Shown piece by piece: positions 23,450-34,420 of a stretch of DNA of 64,000 bases. The position numbers were made by a program, and so were the translations under genes. The notes beneath the pieces are model-generated. The model saw nothing but the letters and a program-made list of their open reading frames with translations, searched no databases and was not told the origin of the DNA. Source of the stretch: Amaurobius ferox (Eukaryota > Arthropoda > Arachnida > Araneae > Amaurobiidae); NCBI GenBank assembly GCA_951213105.1, contig OX578146.1:115854551-115918550 (forward strand), read 5' to 3'. Position 1 is the first letter of the stretch; the number at the start of each line of letters is the position of its first letter.

Positions 23450-24060
23450 ATTAATTCAGTTATCTAAAATTACTCACTATGAATTGAAGCTTATATATCC
23501 GAACCTAATATATAAAAATAGAAACAATATCTACTTGTTTTGTCTCAAATACGTTACTATTTATGAATATACAAATATAATTTCACTATTTTAATATTTT
23601 GAACTATTTTGGCGAAAGAAATGAAAAGTTTTTCGGCCGAGCGAACTTTTACTCCACTTTACTTACTTTCACTCAAAATATCAACTGTAAAAGACAGGCG
23701 TAAATAGTAAACGACAAAAATATTTAGTGAGATAAAACAATTTGTAGATTAATAATTCATTTTACAAAAATCTTATAATTTTCAATCAATCGTCTTGTTA
23801 AGTTGATGATTTTTTTTTCCGTTTCTAAAGATTGTAATGGTTATAACTCGAAAACTAAAAGTGATAGGAAGTAAATAATTGGTTGCCCTTTAAAAATCCT
23901 CAGAGGACATTTATGAATTGTGATTGAGGACATTAATATAAATTTTGAACCGAAGACATTAATATGAACTCCAAAGACATTAAAATGAATTTTAAATCGT
24001 GTGTTTAGTTTCGAAATATTCGGTTGTACAATTCTGTAAAATCTACACAAAGGGTCGAAC
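23450..24060 (+). repeat. Dispersed repeat family C, copy 1
   Basis: The order TTATATATCCGAACCTAATA, TACTTGTTTTGTC, TTTCACTATTTTAATATTTT, GAGCGAACTTTTAC, CTCAAAATATCAACTGTAAA, AAACGACAAAAATAT, TCAATCGTCTTGTTAAGTTG and CTCGAAAACTAAAAGTGATA recurs in the same order at 50680-51700. At 23900-24000 there is also a small tandem of GGACATTAATATGAA-type units, period about 28 bp. Confidence 0.65.
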
Positions 24061-24159
24061 TTGCGTAGACTTTATCTTAGTTGGTATCTTTAAATAAAAA
24101 GTTGTTTCAATTACCTATCTTACATCAATTATTGTAGCCCATTATTACTCATATAAGTA

Positions 24160-24809
24160 GTGTAATGTATAGGAAAAGTATTGTAATTTAGTCAATGCCG
24201 TGGTGTATGCAAGTATTGTGACGAATTTTCGACGAAAAAACAAGTTTCAAGCATCCCTGAACTCGAATCGATCGATTTTAGAGTGGTGTGTGTGTGTGTG
24301 TGTCCTTGAGTCTGTGAAGACGATAGCTCACGAGCGGAGCATTCTAAACAAAATTTGTTACAAAAATTACAATCCATGAATACTGGAAGCCTATTGATTT
24401 TAAATGGAACTAAATGTTCAGAACACCCCAAAATTTTCAAATTAAATTTTGAAAATACCATTAAAAATCAAAACCTTTAATAATGTTATATAAATAAACA
24501 TTTCTTCAAAGTTTTCATTTATCTCCAGTCTAAAACGTTACTAAATTAACTCAAATGACGCCAAATTAATGAATTAATTGTTTTTTTTTAATATTATATG
24601 CTATATTGATAATTGTTAATTTATAGTTCCACGAAATTCAAGTTTATTGGGTATTTCTGAAGAGTTTTGCATGTTGTCATTCGAAAAAGCGACAAAGCTA
24701 AAATTTAATGCTAAAAATTTTGCGCCGTGGATCTTATACATCATGTTTTCGCTGTCAAAGAAGTAAATTCATTGCATTATGTAGAGAAAGTCATATTCTG
24801 CCCACATCC
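24160..24809 (-). mobile_element. Rep-A element, copy 6 (diverged and internally deleted)
   Basis: On the minus strand it begins GATGTGGGCAGAATATGACT and ends near a degraded copy of the 3' hairpin (24160-24185). It retains the (GT)n tract (about 24284-24302), AAGCATCCCTGAACTCGAAT and the CGACGAAAA phrase. It is about 650 bp against ~1 kb for the others, having lost the TTGGCGA cluster region. Confidence 0.6.
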
Positions 24810-24822
24810 AATTTTTAATTTT

Positions 24823-25036
24823 GGTACTTCCTTATTATAGCGCCCCCCCCCCCCGAGGATGATTCGCCAAACGACTGAGATGTATAGCCAAGTAAAATCT
24901 CGCCAAACGTTTGCAGTCCTAAAGAAACAGCACGTATTTATATTATCGTCATATTGCTTTTTCCTTAACATTCCCGATTTCGTATTGGGACCTTGGCGTA
25001 ATCGTAATGGCGGGGACACTATAATAAGGAAGTACC
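24823..25036. mobile_element. Small MITE with 8-bp target duplication (hAT-like)
   Basis: A 214-bp element with ends GGTACTTCCTTATTATAG and CTATAATAAGGAAGTACC, flanked by perfect TTAATTTT duplications at 24815-24822 and 25037-25044. Eight-base duplications are typical of hAT elements and also of P and a few other families. A 12-C run follows the left inverted repeat. Open frames crossing it on both strands are incidental. Confidence 0.8.
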
Positions 25037-25044
25037 TTAATTTT

Positions 25045-25704
25045 ATAGATAGGGATAAGTGCGTAGTGCTGCTGTATGAGGGGTCCACATGTGTCAGGAG
25101 CGCAAGTACTGCAGGTAAACAGATGGAGTGGAATATTTTATAGAACTTTATGCACCCGTGATATATATCCTCTTTCATGAGAACAATTTCAGTATTTGTG
25201 ACATAATTGTATCTAACATTTGTAAGGTGTGAAAGTATGAGAAACCCGAGTGGAATTTATGACTCCGCACATTGTATTTCAAATTCCTATCCGGGTTGCC
25301 TCTAAAACTTTTATTTATCTTTCTCGATACTTTATGAATATGAATTCGCTTAAAGAAAAATTCCAATAAAAATGCAAATTAAGAATTCCCTGCTACGTTT
25401 AAACATGCAGGTTAATTTGCATTAATTTTTATTTGCCAGAAAATTATATCAAAAATTACGTTTCATAAATATTAATGACATCGGGAATTTTAAGTTAATC
25501 TAATATATATTCAAATCACTAAATTTGCTTTTATTTTTAACTTGAGCTATGCTGCAATTTGAATTAAATTTTATTCTTCGTCATCAAAAGTTTGCTAAAA
25601 TATAAAAAATAATAATAATGAGAAGAAACCATGGGATTCCCCACAGACTAGTTTTGTATTCATGCAGATAATATGTAAAATTTATTAGTCGTAGTAATGG
25701 AAAA
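25045..25704. other. Intergenic stretch
   Basis: No supported feature. Confidence 0.4.
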
Positions 25705-26007
25705 ATGAATGTAATAAAAATTAGGGTTTTATCATTTCTATTGGCATCATTGGCGCTGTTGACTTCGCCAGCATGTCAATTTTCGCCAAAACACAAATCA
25801 ACATTTCTACCGCTTATTATGTTCACCGATAAATTGATACAACTCCTCAAGAATGTAAAATCAAATGAAAATGGTTTAATACAAGGAACGTGCCAGCAAT
25901 ACGCTCCACCAAGTAATCATGTTCAAATCCGTAGCTGGCAAGTGTATGTTATATTTAACGTGACAAAACTCGATTTTCAGTTATCTATTGCTCAACACTC
26001 AAGATAA
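25705..26007 (+). CDS. Possible small secreted protein or first exon, unrecognised
   Basis: A 100-codon frame opens with a good signal-peptide pattern: basic start (MNVIKIR), hydrophobic core VLSFLLASLALLTSPA and a plausible cleavage before the Cys. The remaining ~75 residues are mixed, with one further Cys, and match no family I know. There is no matching repeat elsewhere in the window. It may be a chance frame in AT-rich DNA or the 5' exon of a spliced gene. No convincing promoter, splice donor or poly-A signal could be assigned, so the call is weak. Confidence 0.2.
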   Translation: MNVIKIRVLSFLLASLALLTSPACQFSPKHKSTFLPLIMFTDKLIQLLKNVKSNENGLIQGTCQQYAPPSNHVQIRSWQVYVIFNVTKLDFQLSIAQHSR

Positions 26008-26154
26008 CCATGGACATAATTTTTTCTATAATAAGACCGCGAAGCAGACAAAACCAAAAAAAAATTGCAATTGATACTATGGCATCCTAGAAAATTGAAC
26101 TCAAAACTTTGTAAGATTTTCGCTATAGCCTTACTTTTCGTCAGCATTAACAAC

Positions 26155-26410
26155 CCTTAACTACTCCCATAACTACTGTACCAATTATATCCAATAATCG
26201 CTCATTTTGTGTGTTCCGGTAGGAGTTGCATACTTTTCTTTTAAAACTTAGACTTCTTTTAAAACTAAACTTTTTCTTTTAAAGATATATTTGATTTAGA
26301 ATGTCAAACATTGGAAACACATGAGTACATGGTGCTCGGCGGTAAAACAAAATTTGCAATGCATGCTATAGCATTGTCGTATAATTGTTGTGTGCCGAGT
26401 TCGTTACTGT
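26155..26410 (+). repeat. Dispersed repeat, copy 1 (second copy at 30402)
   Basis: The order CCTTAACTACT, GTGTTCCGGTAGGAGTTGCA, TACTTTTCTTTTAAA, GATATATTTGATTTAGAAT, CATGGTGCTCGGCGGTAAAA, TTTGCAATGCAT and TGTGCCGAGTTCG is matched at 30402-30612 (GTTCTAGTAGGAGGTATATA; GTACTTGGTGGTAAA; TCGCAATACAT; GCTCTTGGCACG). Origin unknown. Confidence 0.6.
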
Positions 26411-26610
26411 AATATTTAAATTATCTTTCAGTTGCGCTAAAATGACTTTGATTCAATCGGTTATGGTCACTTTGCTATAGAAAGACATAAAGTTCATTGT
26501 TCTTTCCTTACAAAGATATTTGGATACGCAAGGACTTTCGTAAGAACTCACATTAATATAATGCTTTCAAAAATAAATATCAAAATGAGAAAAACTAGCT
26601 ATTTACAATA

Positions 26611-27398
26611 AACTCTATAACAAAAAAATCGACGCACCAAGAAGGAGTTGCCCGATTGTGATAAAAATTGGTGGATGTGAAGAACATACATAGAAAAAGA
26701 AACGATTAAAATTTCAGAACAATTTAATGATTTAGAGTTTGACCGTATACAGAGGGAGGAAGTCAATAAGGTGTTGGTCCACCTCTGGCCTGGATGCAGG
26801 ATGTCACGAGGCGTGGCATAGACTGATAAAGTTCACGGATGGTGTTCTGCGGAATGTCTTGCCAAATTGTCTCCAACTGTTGGGATAAATCGTCAACATT
26901 CCGGGATGGTTGCAATTGCCTTCCCATAACGTCCCAAATGTGCGCTATGGGAGAGAGATCAGGAGATCCAGCTTGCCAAGGAAGTGTTGGGCAAGCTTGA
27001 AGACAATTCATAGCAACACGTGCCGTGTGCGGCCGGGCATTATCTTGTTGAGAAGTAAATTCGGGGTGTCACAAAAGTAACGGTAACACAACCGGTCGTA
27101 GAATGTTGTCTACGTACCGCTGTGCTGTCAGTGTGCCAGAAATGGCTACCAAAGGGGTCCGGCTATCAAAGGAGATGGCACCCCAGACCAACACGCCTTG
27201 TTGTGGGCTTGTGTGGCGTGCGATAGTAAGGGCAGGATCCCCACGCTGCCTTAGACGTTTCCAGATACGTCTGCGGCTGTCGTCAGGACACAGTTGGAAA
27301 CGGGACTCGTTACTAAAGACTCAAAATGTATTTCATACGAAATTTCATTACATTCAGACAAATCATTCCTGGTGCGTCGATTTTTTTGTTATAGAGTG
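26611..27398 (-). mobile_element. Internally deleted Tc1-like transposon
   Basis: A 788-bp element flanked by TA (26609-10 and 27399-400) with ~28-bp inverted ends starting near ACTCTATAACAAAAAAATCG on the left and ending CGATTTTTTTGTTATAGAGT on the right. Full-length relatives are about 1.3-1.7 kb; here the region coding for the DNA-binding half of the transposase is gone. It lies alone in intergenic DNA. Confidence 0.85.
26763..27320 (-). pseudogene. Tc1-like transposase C-terminal fragment, catalytically dead
   Basis: The minus strand from 27320 reads as one frame for about 185 residues with a single TGA. It matches the catalytic half of Tc1-family transposases (the widely annotated Tcb1/Tc1-like type): VFSNESRFQL, then RRIWKRLRQRGDPAL, GVLVWGAISFDSRTPL, QQDNARPHTARVAMN, AGSPDLSPIAHIWDVM and a final ARGGPTPY. 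In active enzymes the first segment is SDE, the second QQD and the third SPIEH. Here the first Asp is Asn and the Glu is Ala, only the middle Asp remains, and the helix-turn-helix domains are missing. It cannot be functional. Confidence 0.85.
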
Positions 27399-28209
27399 TA
27401 TAATGAATATTAACACAATCTGAAATAGTACTAAAAGTAAAAAGTCACTTATATCCAAGTTATATTGCAAATTAATATATTTTGACATTTTAAATTTTTC
27501 ACGTTTCTCACAGATCTCAAGTCGAAAACCCAGACCACTCGACTGGCCCTAGGGGTTTACAGCAGCTGTTTGAGTAGCCGGGAACAGCACAGATCTCGAT
27601 TGTATTTCTTATTTTGTTTTCAATTTTCAACTCTTTAATGCCTTTGTTTATACTTACCTATTTATTGGGAAAAGTATAAATTCATCAATGATTTATAAAT
27701 ATGCGCAGTCCCATATAAAATGGTATTCTCCATATTTTTATCTCAGTTTTGTTAATCTCGCTGAGTGGATAAAAAAGATTTAAAAATAAAAAAAAAATAA
27801 AAACTTGAATCAGATTGAATCACTCTCGAAGAAGAACGTGGAAAAAAGCACTTCAACTTCTGATGTTGAGATATCGATAAAATGTTTCCAGAAAATTGAG
27901 TAAGTAAATATATAGTTTGGTTTGTGGTAGCAGTGCGTACGTTTTGATTTCCGAAGTAAAATTTTATTTTAAAGTTTGAGGCTTTCACTTTTTGTAAAAT
28001 TGAATGAATTCTTTGAAGGACCTGAAGTTTGGGTAGTTTTTTTCTTCTGAAGAACAATGATTTTAAGCAAAAGAATAGATTTTTAAAAAGAACCTAATTA
28101 TTGAAGTTCCACTGAATTTTTAATATATATAATGATAAAAATTTATGTTACAAAAAACTATTTAACTTGGACAATACATAATTTTCATCCAAAACTATGT
28201 TTTCTTATT
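27399..28209. other. Intergenic stretch
   Basis: No gene. A GC-richer segment at 27510-27600 (CAAGTCGAAAACCCAGACCA and the following 70 bp) vaguely recalls the SINE-1 3' end but is too diverged to call. Confidence 0.4.
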
Positions 28210-28938
28210 TGTATATGTTACCGGCAATGTATGAAAGCCGGCAGTCTATAAAATACCTAGGCATTATATAGAATGCCGAAAACTGGTCTGCAATCTATGA
28301 AACGATTAAAATTTCACAGATTTCCTAGGCATTCGACATTCTATAGAATGCCAAATGATAAACTGGTAAGGTATGAAATACATCTCCGATTCATTCCTTT
28401 TCACAATTTGCCTCAATAGCATCTGTCATTCTATAGAATGCCTAGGTATTATATACAATGCCTGGGGAAAGTATATAATAATTCTCATATTTCATACTTT
28501 GCCTAACAAAGGCCGGTATTCTATAAAATGCCTAGGTATTCTATAGAATGCCTGCATTTCATACATTGCCGGTAACATGACCGGCAATGTATGAAAGCCG
28601 GCATTCTATAGAATACCTAGGTATTCTATAGAATGCCGAAAACTGGTCGGCAATCTATGAAACGATTAGCATTTCATACATTTCCTAGGCATTCTATAGA
28701 ATGCCAAATGACAAACCGGCAAAGTATGAAATACATCTCCGATTCATTCCTTTTTTCATACTTTGCCTAAATAGCATTTGTTATTCTATAGAATGCCTAG
28801 GCATTATATACAATGCCTAGGGAAAGTATATAATAATTATCATATTTCATACTTTGCCTAAACACGGTCGGTATTCTATAAAATGCCTAGTTATTCTATA
28901 GAATGCCGGCATTTCATACATTGCCGGTAACATATACA
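28210..28938. mobile_element. Dimer of a palindrome-built inverted-repeat element
   Basis: Two head-to-tail units of about 360 bp (28221-28575 and 28580-28927) joined by ACATG. Each starts CCGGCAATGTATGAAAGCCG and ends in its inverse. The dimer as a whole is bounded by TGTATATGTTACC and GGTAACATATACA. Inside, the perfect 12-bp palindrome ATTCTATAGAAT occurs eight times, usually within GGCATTCTATAGAATGCC, mixed with CCTAGG and GCCGGC. No protein is encoded. The architecture is MITE-like; no target duplication could be settled and I cannot assign a superfamily. Confidence 0.75.
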
Positions 28939-30401
28939 TTAATTTATATTTACAACGCTCATGCTGAAAAAAAATTGGGATTTTTACAAATGGCTTTGCA
29001 TTTATATTTTTAATGCAATGCTTTCTTTCAATTGGCGCATTTTAAAAAAATGCCATGTTGCCAAAAATTAAAAACATAACACAAATATCTTGAGAACATT
29101 TATTCTAGCATAATGCAAATGATTCATTAGCGTTGCCATCAAAAATAACAAAGCCATTTTTAAGAAACTATAGTAGAATATAGTGTTCTTTAACTGCTTT
29201 TTCGACTTTGCGGATCATCTATAAAAGTGGTCTTCATCCGCGGGACATATTTGACTCGAACCCCAAATTAATTTTTAGGCAAACTTTCTTTTGAAAAAAA
29301 ATATTGTATATGTTAAATATATTTTAAGTTTTACAAAATACTATAATTTTAAATCAATTTTATATACTACTTTTAAAAAGTCATGTAATGGGGTGTTCCA
29401 GTGAAAAAAAATTACGAAATACTGGTACAAAACGCATAACGGGGATCCCCCAAATATTTTCATATCACACGTCTGTATGCAATGCACTAAGTTAATGCAG
29501 TAAAATACTCAAATCTCCATTTGCTTTAACTGAAAAGATTGCATATATTTTTTATTGTCTGGGACAAGAGGAATTGTATCCTATAATCGACTGGCATTCT
29601 AATCAAGCTAAAGGCAAGAAGAGTTAAGGGAAACGTTTTTAAGGCAAACTGTGTCATACTCACATCCCATTTTGGAAAAATAATAAAAACTTGAAGCAGA
29701 AAACTTATGAAAAAGTTCTGCGCTGGTGAATAACATTCAAAACTGCATTTAAATTCGTAGCATCACCCCTATTCAAACACGATTATCGTTCTCCACCAGA
29801 AAGGAACAAGTAGCAGCTAAGGTTCAAAATATTGTCAATCCGAACTTAACCTGGATTTCAGGCATTTGGCTTGAAATAATTCTTAAAATTGTAAAAGACG
29901 TTCCTCCAATGTTCTTTACATTTTATATTGCAAACTTTAAAGCACAATTAGTCTTTCACCTACTTTAACATATCAAGTTCGGTTTCAAAGAAAACGCGGG
30001 ATAAAATACTTACTAATTTACATAGAGTGACTAAAATTTTGTACAAAATAAAACATTTATATACGCATTAGTGTTGATAAGATTCCTTATAGTTGAAATT
30101 CTTTACATTTTATACATCGTTTTTGGGCCAAAATTCTATATACGCCATATTTTTCACTTATGCTATTTTAGAAACGCCCCGCCATATCGTCATGTATTTT
30201 ATTATTTTTATCGCCAAATACTTTATTCTTTTTCCTCTAGAACGAAGCCTCAAAGTTGAGAAAAACAAAACAAAAAAAAGTACAATTGGTGCGGTAGCGC
30301 CCGAGAAAAAATAACTTTAAAATGGAATTAATTGGGTGGATTTAAATGGATTAAAATTATATGATTGTCGTTCCGACCTTCTATTCTTCAGTGTTGGCCG
30401 A
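28939..30401. other. Intergenic AT-rich stretch
   Basis: No gene is supported. Open frames at 30071-30314 overlap one another and lie in low-complexity DNA. Confidence 0.5.
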
Positions 30402-30612
30402 CCTACAACCTTAACTACTGAACCGATTTTGATGAATGATGGTTCATTTTATGCGTTCTAGTAGGAGGTATATACTTTTCTTTTCTTAAAAGATAAATTT
30501 GATTTATAATTTCAAAAATTGAGAAAACATAAGTAAATTGTACTTGGTGGTAAAGTACAATTCGCAATACATATTGTAATTTGTGACTTAATCGCTTAGC
30601 TCTTGGCACGTG
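30402..30612 (+). repeat. Dispersed repeat, copy 2 (first copy at 26155)
   Basis: A diverged copy of the 26155 repeat in the same orientation. Its opening ACCTTAACTACTGAACCGAT also fits the A.CGGCTGAACCGATTT phrase shared by several element families here. Confidence 0.55.
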
Positions 30613-31255
30613 GCGAAAATAATAAAAAGGTGTATTAGATAAAACAAATTATTAAGAAATCTTTTGAAAATATTTTTATCCCCTGAATCGATGTTAATTT
30701 CTCGGGCGCAGTGGAAAAGATTTGTGCTTTAAAGTTATTTTAAAATCTCGAATTAAGTTTCCTTAATTTCATCCAGAAATGCAAACGCCGAATTAATCTC
30801 AAAATGGGGCTTAAAATTTCGCAATTGTAACATCTCTTTTTCAATGTAGTAGACATTGTAATAATTTGGTTCAAATCATAAAATACCAATTTTGTCTGTT
30901 ATGTTTATTATCTGATTATTATTCTTATTTTCCCTTGTTATTTAGCATGATCTATTATATATATCCACGACCTACCATACGCAAATTTGGGGGTTCGCAA
31001 TTATTCTGGAATCCAATTCCTTTACGTCCTCAACATTTCGCATCATATTTTGAAATAGCTTTTATTACTTTTTACCGTCACTTTTGGATTTTGTAAATAT
31101 CTGTCTGAACTTAAAAACATATTACAATTTAAATGAGTATCGAATATTTTGGAGCCCATAAAATCTAATAAAAAATAAATGAATTGAAAATCCTTATAAA
31201 TATGTTCAATTATAAAAAAAAGACATTATTTCGAAAATATCGACTAGATTTAACG
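30613..31255. other. Intergenic stretch
   Basis: No supported feature; AT-rich. Confidence 0.45.
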
Positions 31256-31354
31256 CGAGTGATAGTTTTTTAGGCGAACACGAGTGATAGTTTATTAGGC
31301 GAACACGAGTGATAGTTTATTAGGCGAACACGAGTGATAGTTAATTAGGGCAAG
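31256..31354 (+). repeat. 25-bp tandem repeat, four units
   Basis: Units CGAGTGATAGTTTATTAGGC + GAACA start at 31256, 31281, 31306 and 31331. The last unit diverges (TTAATTAGGG). The near-identity of units 2 and 3 indicates recent expansion. Confidence 0.9.
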
Positions 31355-33228
31355 CCCGTTTACTTCATTCGGCGTTCTCTTTAGGTATTGAAATGGTGTT
31401 TATTTTCAATAAATATAAATAGGGTATTTTTTAATAAATATGAACAGTGTTTATATGAAATAAATATGCAAAATGTTAATTAGAATATTTCATTCCAAAT
31501 CACTATTTCAGCAAGTAAAAAAATGACCAAAAAGTGAATTAAATTTTCAGTGCGGATTTCTAATCGGCACAAATTCTGCCATATCAAGTCTATATTTCTA
31601 TTTTATTTTATTTATGGTCCGAAAGCCCATGGGTCAATTTCTTTAATAGTAGTCATTTGTTATGCCCTAAATAGATAACAGTTATCGTGCCACAGAACAT
31701 GAGACTGCTAAAAATAAAAAATGAAATTTTTATGCGATTTGTTCATATATACCAATAATATTTCACTGATATATGTTATATAAAAATCGCTTTAGTTAAT
31801 AAAGGATGAATCATAATTTGATGATAAACAAAGTTTTTCAAGAACGCTGGCCTTGAATTGAGAGCTCAGCTAGTTACAAAAAAAAAAAAAAATCATCCTT
31901 GAATTCAATAAGTGAAAAAGATCAACAGCGTAATTAAGCATAAATAAATAAACAATACGTTTTGAAGATGTGATTTCTCGCGTATTTTTAACGACGCCAT
32001 GAACAAAAAAATTGTATTGCGACTAATTTTCACAACAATGATTGAAACTATTAAGTCGCGTGATTCATGAAAATCTATTAATGTTTGTAGCCGCTATCGT
32101 GTACACAAAAATGGAGCACAGATAGACAGGCATCACTCCAAAAATAGTCAAAACGTGTTCAGGAGGTCCTAAAACCTATATTGACATCAAAATCTCGAAT
32201 TCAAAAATTTCCGTGGAAAGAATATTTTTTACATTGCATCAGAAAGTAAAAATCATTGATGTCCATCAAAGCGTTGCATGAAAACGTGTTATTGTTACAC
32301 ATTTTATAATAAATATGCTATGTACACGTATATTTGAACTTAACCTGCAATAAAAATTTATTAGCCAAAAATATACCCGTCAATTTACTCAAAGTATGAA
32401 GACCCAGTTTTGGTTTGAAACTAATAAGCAGCTGATTTCTTTAATTTTCCAATATTTTACTGAGCCGTAGTAAACCGCGTATACTGAATCAGCGAATATG
32501 GAGGCATAATCGTACTCACTTTTTTCTTTTTTTTATGAGGCTACGCGTTTTAACATGTGACCCGCGATCCTTTAACTGACTCAAATGTGTCCCGTTGTTC
32601 AAAAAAGAGTGAAGACAGTGATATGTATATTAATAAATTTAGATTCTGACGGTGTGTATGTTTCTGTTTCGTCTGTAGCGAAATATCTAAACGTCGTACG
32701 GCCATGAAATTTTGTACATAAGTATTTCAGGACCCTGGATGATACGCCTCGACGAAATTTTTTTTAATTTCTAATTAATTTTTTAGTTATTTGAAATCAA
32801 AAAATCTTCCCGTTCATGGCAGATTTGATCTTCTATTGCATGGTTGCTGATGGCGCCATCTGATGCTGCCAGGTGCGTTATCTGATACCTTAAATACAGA
32901 GCACAGAGGATTTTCAGCACTGAGTGAAAAACTTAGAGCCATTATCAAAATTGCTCTATGCTTTTGGCTTGGTTACGAATGGAAATATATTGAGTGAAGG
33001 AACGAATTTTATTCAAAACAGGTATTTCAGAAATTGATTTACGTTGTTTTCATCATCATTTGTATTATTTATTTAGATTTTTGAATCAACGTATTGTTCT
33101 TGTTATTTATTTCAAAATGCACTTTTTATTTGACTTTAAGAGGACGGTGGACGTTGAAATCAGCAAAAGTCGATTAAAAAAAAGTTTATTTTTTAATATA
33201 TAACATTATTTTACACATTTAACCTTTT
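31355..33228. other. Intergenic stretch with decayed repeats
   Basis: No gene. At 32090-32240 the phrases AGGCATCACTCCAAAAATAG, AAAACGTGTTCAGGAGG, CTCGAATTCAAAAATTTCC parallel the Rep-A 3' part. At 32650-32760 there is another GGCCATGAAATTTTGTACAT phrase. A GATGGCGCCATC palindrome occurs near 32849. Confidence 0.4.
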
Positions 33229-33232
33229 GCTT

Positions 33233-33541
33233 ACGGGTGGGACAGCGTCCATCCCAAACGATGGACCTCTCAAAGAGACAGGTATTTGGCATACCCTATT
33301 CCAAACAGTTTGATCCCCTTTTGCAGGCATTGGCGTTCATAGAAATCGCCGACAGAAACATTGCACCCGCTGCAGCAGGTGCAATGTCCATGAGCAGGTG
33401 CAATGTTTCTGTCGACGATTTCCATGGACGCCAATGCCTGCAAAGAGGGATCGAACTGTTTGGGATAGGGTATGTCAAATACCTGTCTTTTTGAGAGGTT
33501 CTTTGTTTGGGATGGACGCTGTTCCAACCGCAAGCAAAAGG
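33233..33541. mobile_element. piggyBac-like TTAA MITE, copy 1
   Basis: A near-perfect 309-bp palindrome flanked by TTAA (33229-33232 and 33542-33545). The ends are CCTTTTGCTTACGGGTGG and its inverse; CC(C)TTTGC starts are typical of piggyBac inverted repeats. The centre holds GCACCCGCTGCAGCAGGTGC. A shorter relative lies at 45369. Near-identical peptides read from opposite strands are a consequence of the palindrome, not genes. Confidence 0.85.
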
Positions 33542-33545
33542 TTAA

Positions 33546-34210
33546 ATGCATTTTTTTCGAAAAGGAATTTTCAAAGGTTTTACATTTTTAAAATGCTCCA
33601 TGCGTCTTAATTTTTGTTTGAGATGCATGGAATTTGGCAAGAAAACACATTTCATACATTTTATTGAAATTGGATATGCATTTTATAATTGAACTTCATT
33701 AAGGTAATTAGAAGTGAATAAGAACCAAATTAAATGATGAAAATTAAGTTTCAATGCAGAAAAATATTTTTAAGAAATTGACTTTCTAAGGGATTTAAAA
33801 ATAAATACTCAAATTTGTTCATAATGTGTTGAGTGATTATAATGCAAAATATTAATCAAAAATGTGAACAATGGCACAGAAGGAGCATTTTCAAATTTTC
33901 GTTAAAAAAATTAATTTAAAAAGAAATACAAAATTATAAAAAAATTAAAAAAAATTTAATGGTATTTTATATAGTAATGTTAAGAGGAATATTTATACAA
34001 ATTTTCATGTTTCAAAGTCAATAAGTAAATAAAAACAATTTCAACGTCTACCGTCCCCTTAAAATTGCGCTTAATTTACAATCGATATCATTACATAGAT
34101 AACCCTCCCCCCACACAATTTCCAAATCACCTGGTTTGAACTAAAATCATTCTTGTGACACAAATAAATGAAAATACGTGAAGTCCAAAGAAAATTCTTT
34201 TAATCCCCGA
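33546..34210. other. Intergenic AT-rich stretch
   Basis: No supported feature. Confidence 0.45.
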
Positions 34211-34420
34211 AGTAAAATTAAAAGCAAAATTGCTATCTCAACGAATTTTCATTCAATTTTCGTCAAATTTTATCATTTTTATCATAATGAGAATATAATA
34301 CCAAATCGAGTAACCCTAACAGTAAAATTAAAAATATTACTGTTATTTCAGGGAATTCTTATTCAATTTAAGTCAAATTTTAGCATAATAGTTATAATAT
34401 AATACCAAATTAAATAATTT
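34211..34420 (+). repeat. Two-unit tandem repeat, period about 109 bp
   Basis: GTAAAATTAAAAGCAAAATT ... TTTTCGTCAAATTTTATCAT ... ATATAATACCAAATCGA repeats as GTAAAATTAAAAATATTACT ... TTTAAGTCAAATTTTAGCAT ... ATATAATACCAAATTAA. Confidence 0.7.

Noticed and set aside
24777..25178. Overlapping frames of 133 and 94 codons on opposite strands
   Set aside because: They cross a 214-bp MITE and its flanks; composition follows the repeat and no domain is seen.
31256..31354. CRISPR-like array
   Set aside because: The units are contiguous 25-bp tandem copies without unique spacers, in a eukaryotic repeat context.
33237..33551. Near-identical peptides on both strands
   Set aside because: A perfect palindrome necessarily encodes the same peptide on both strands; there is no other sign of coding.
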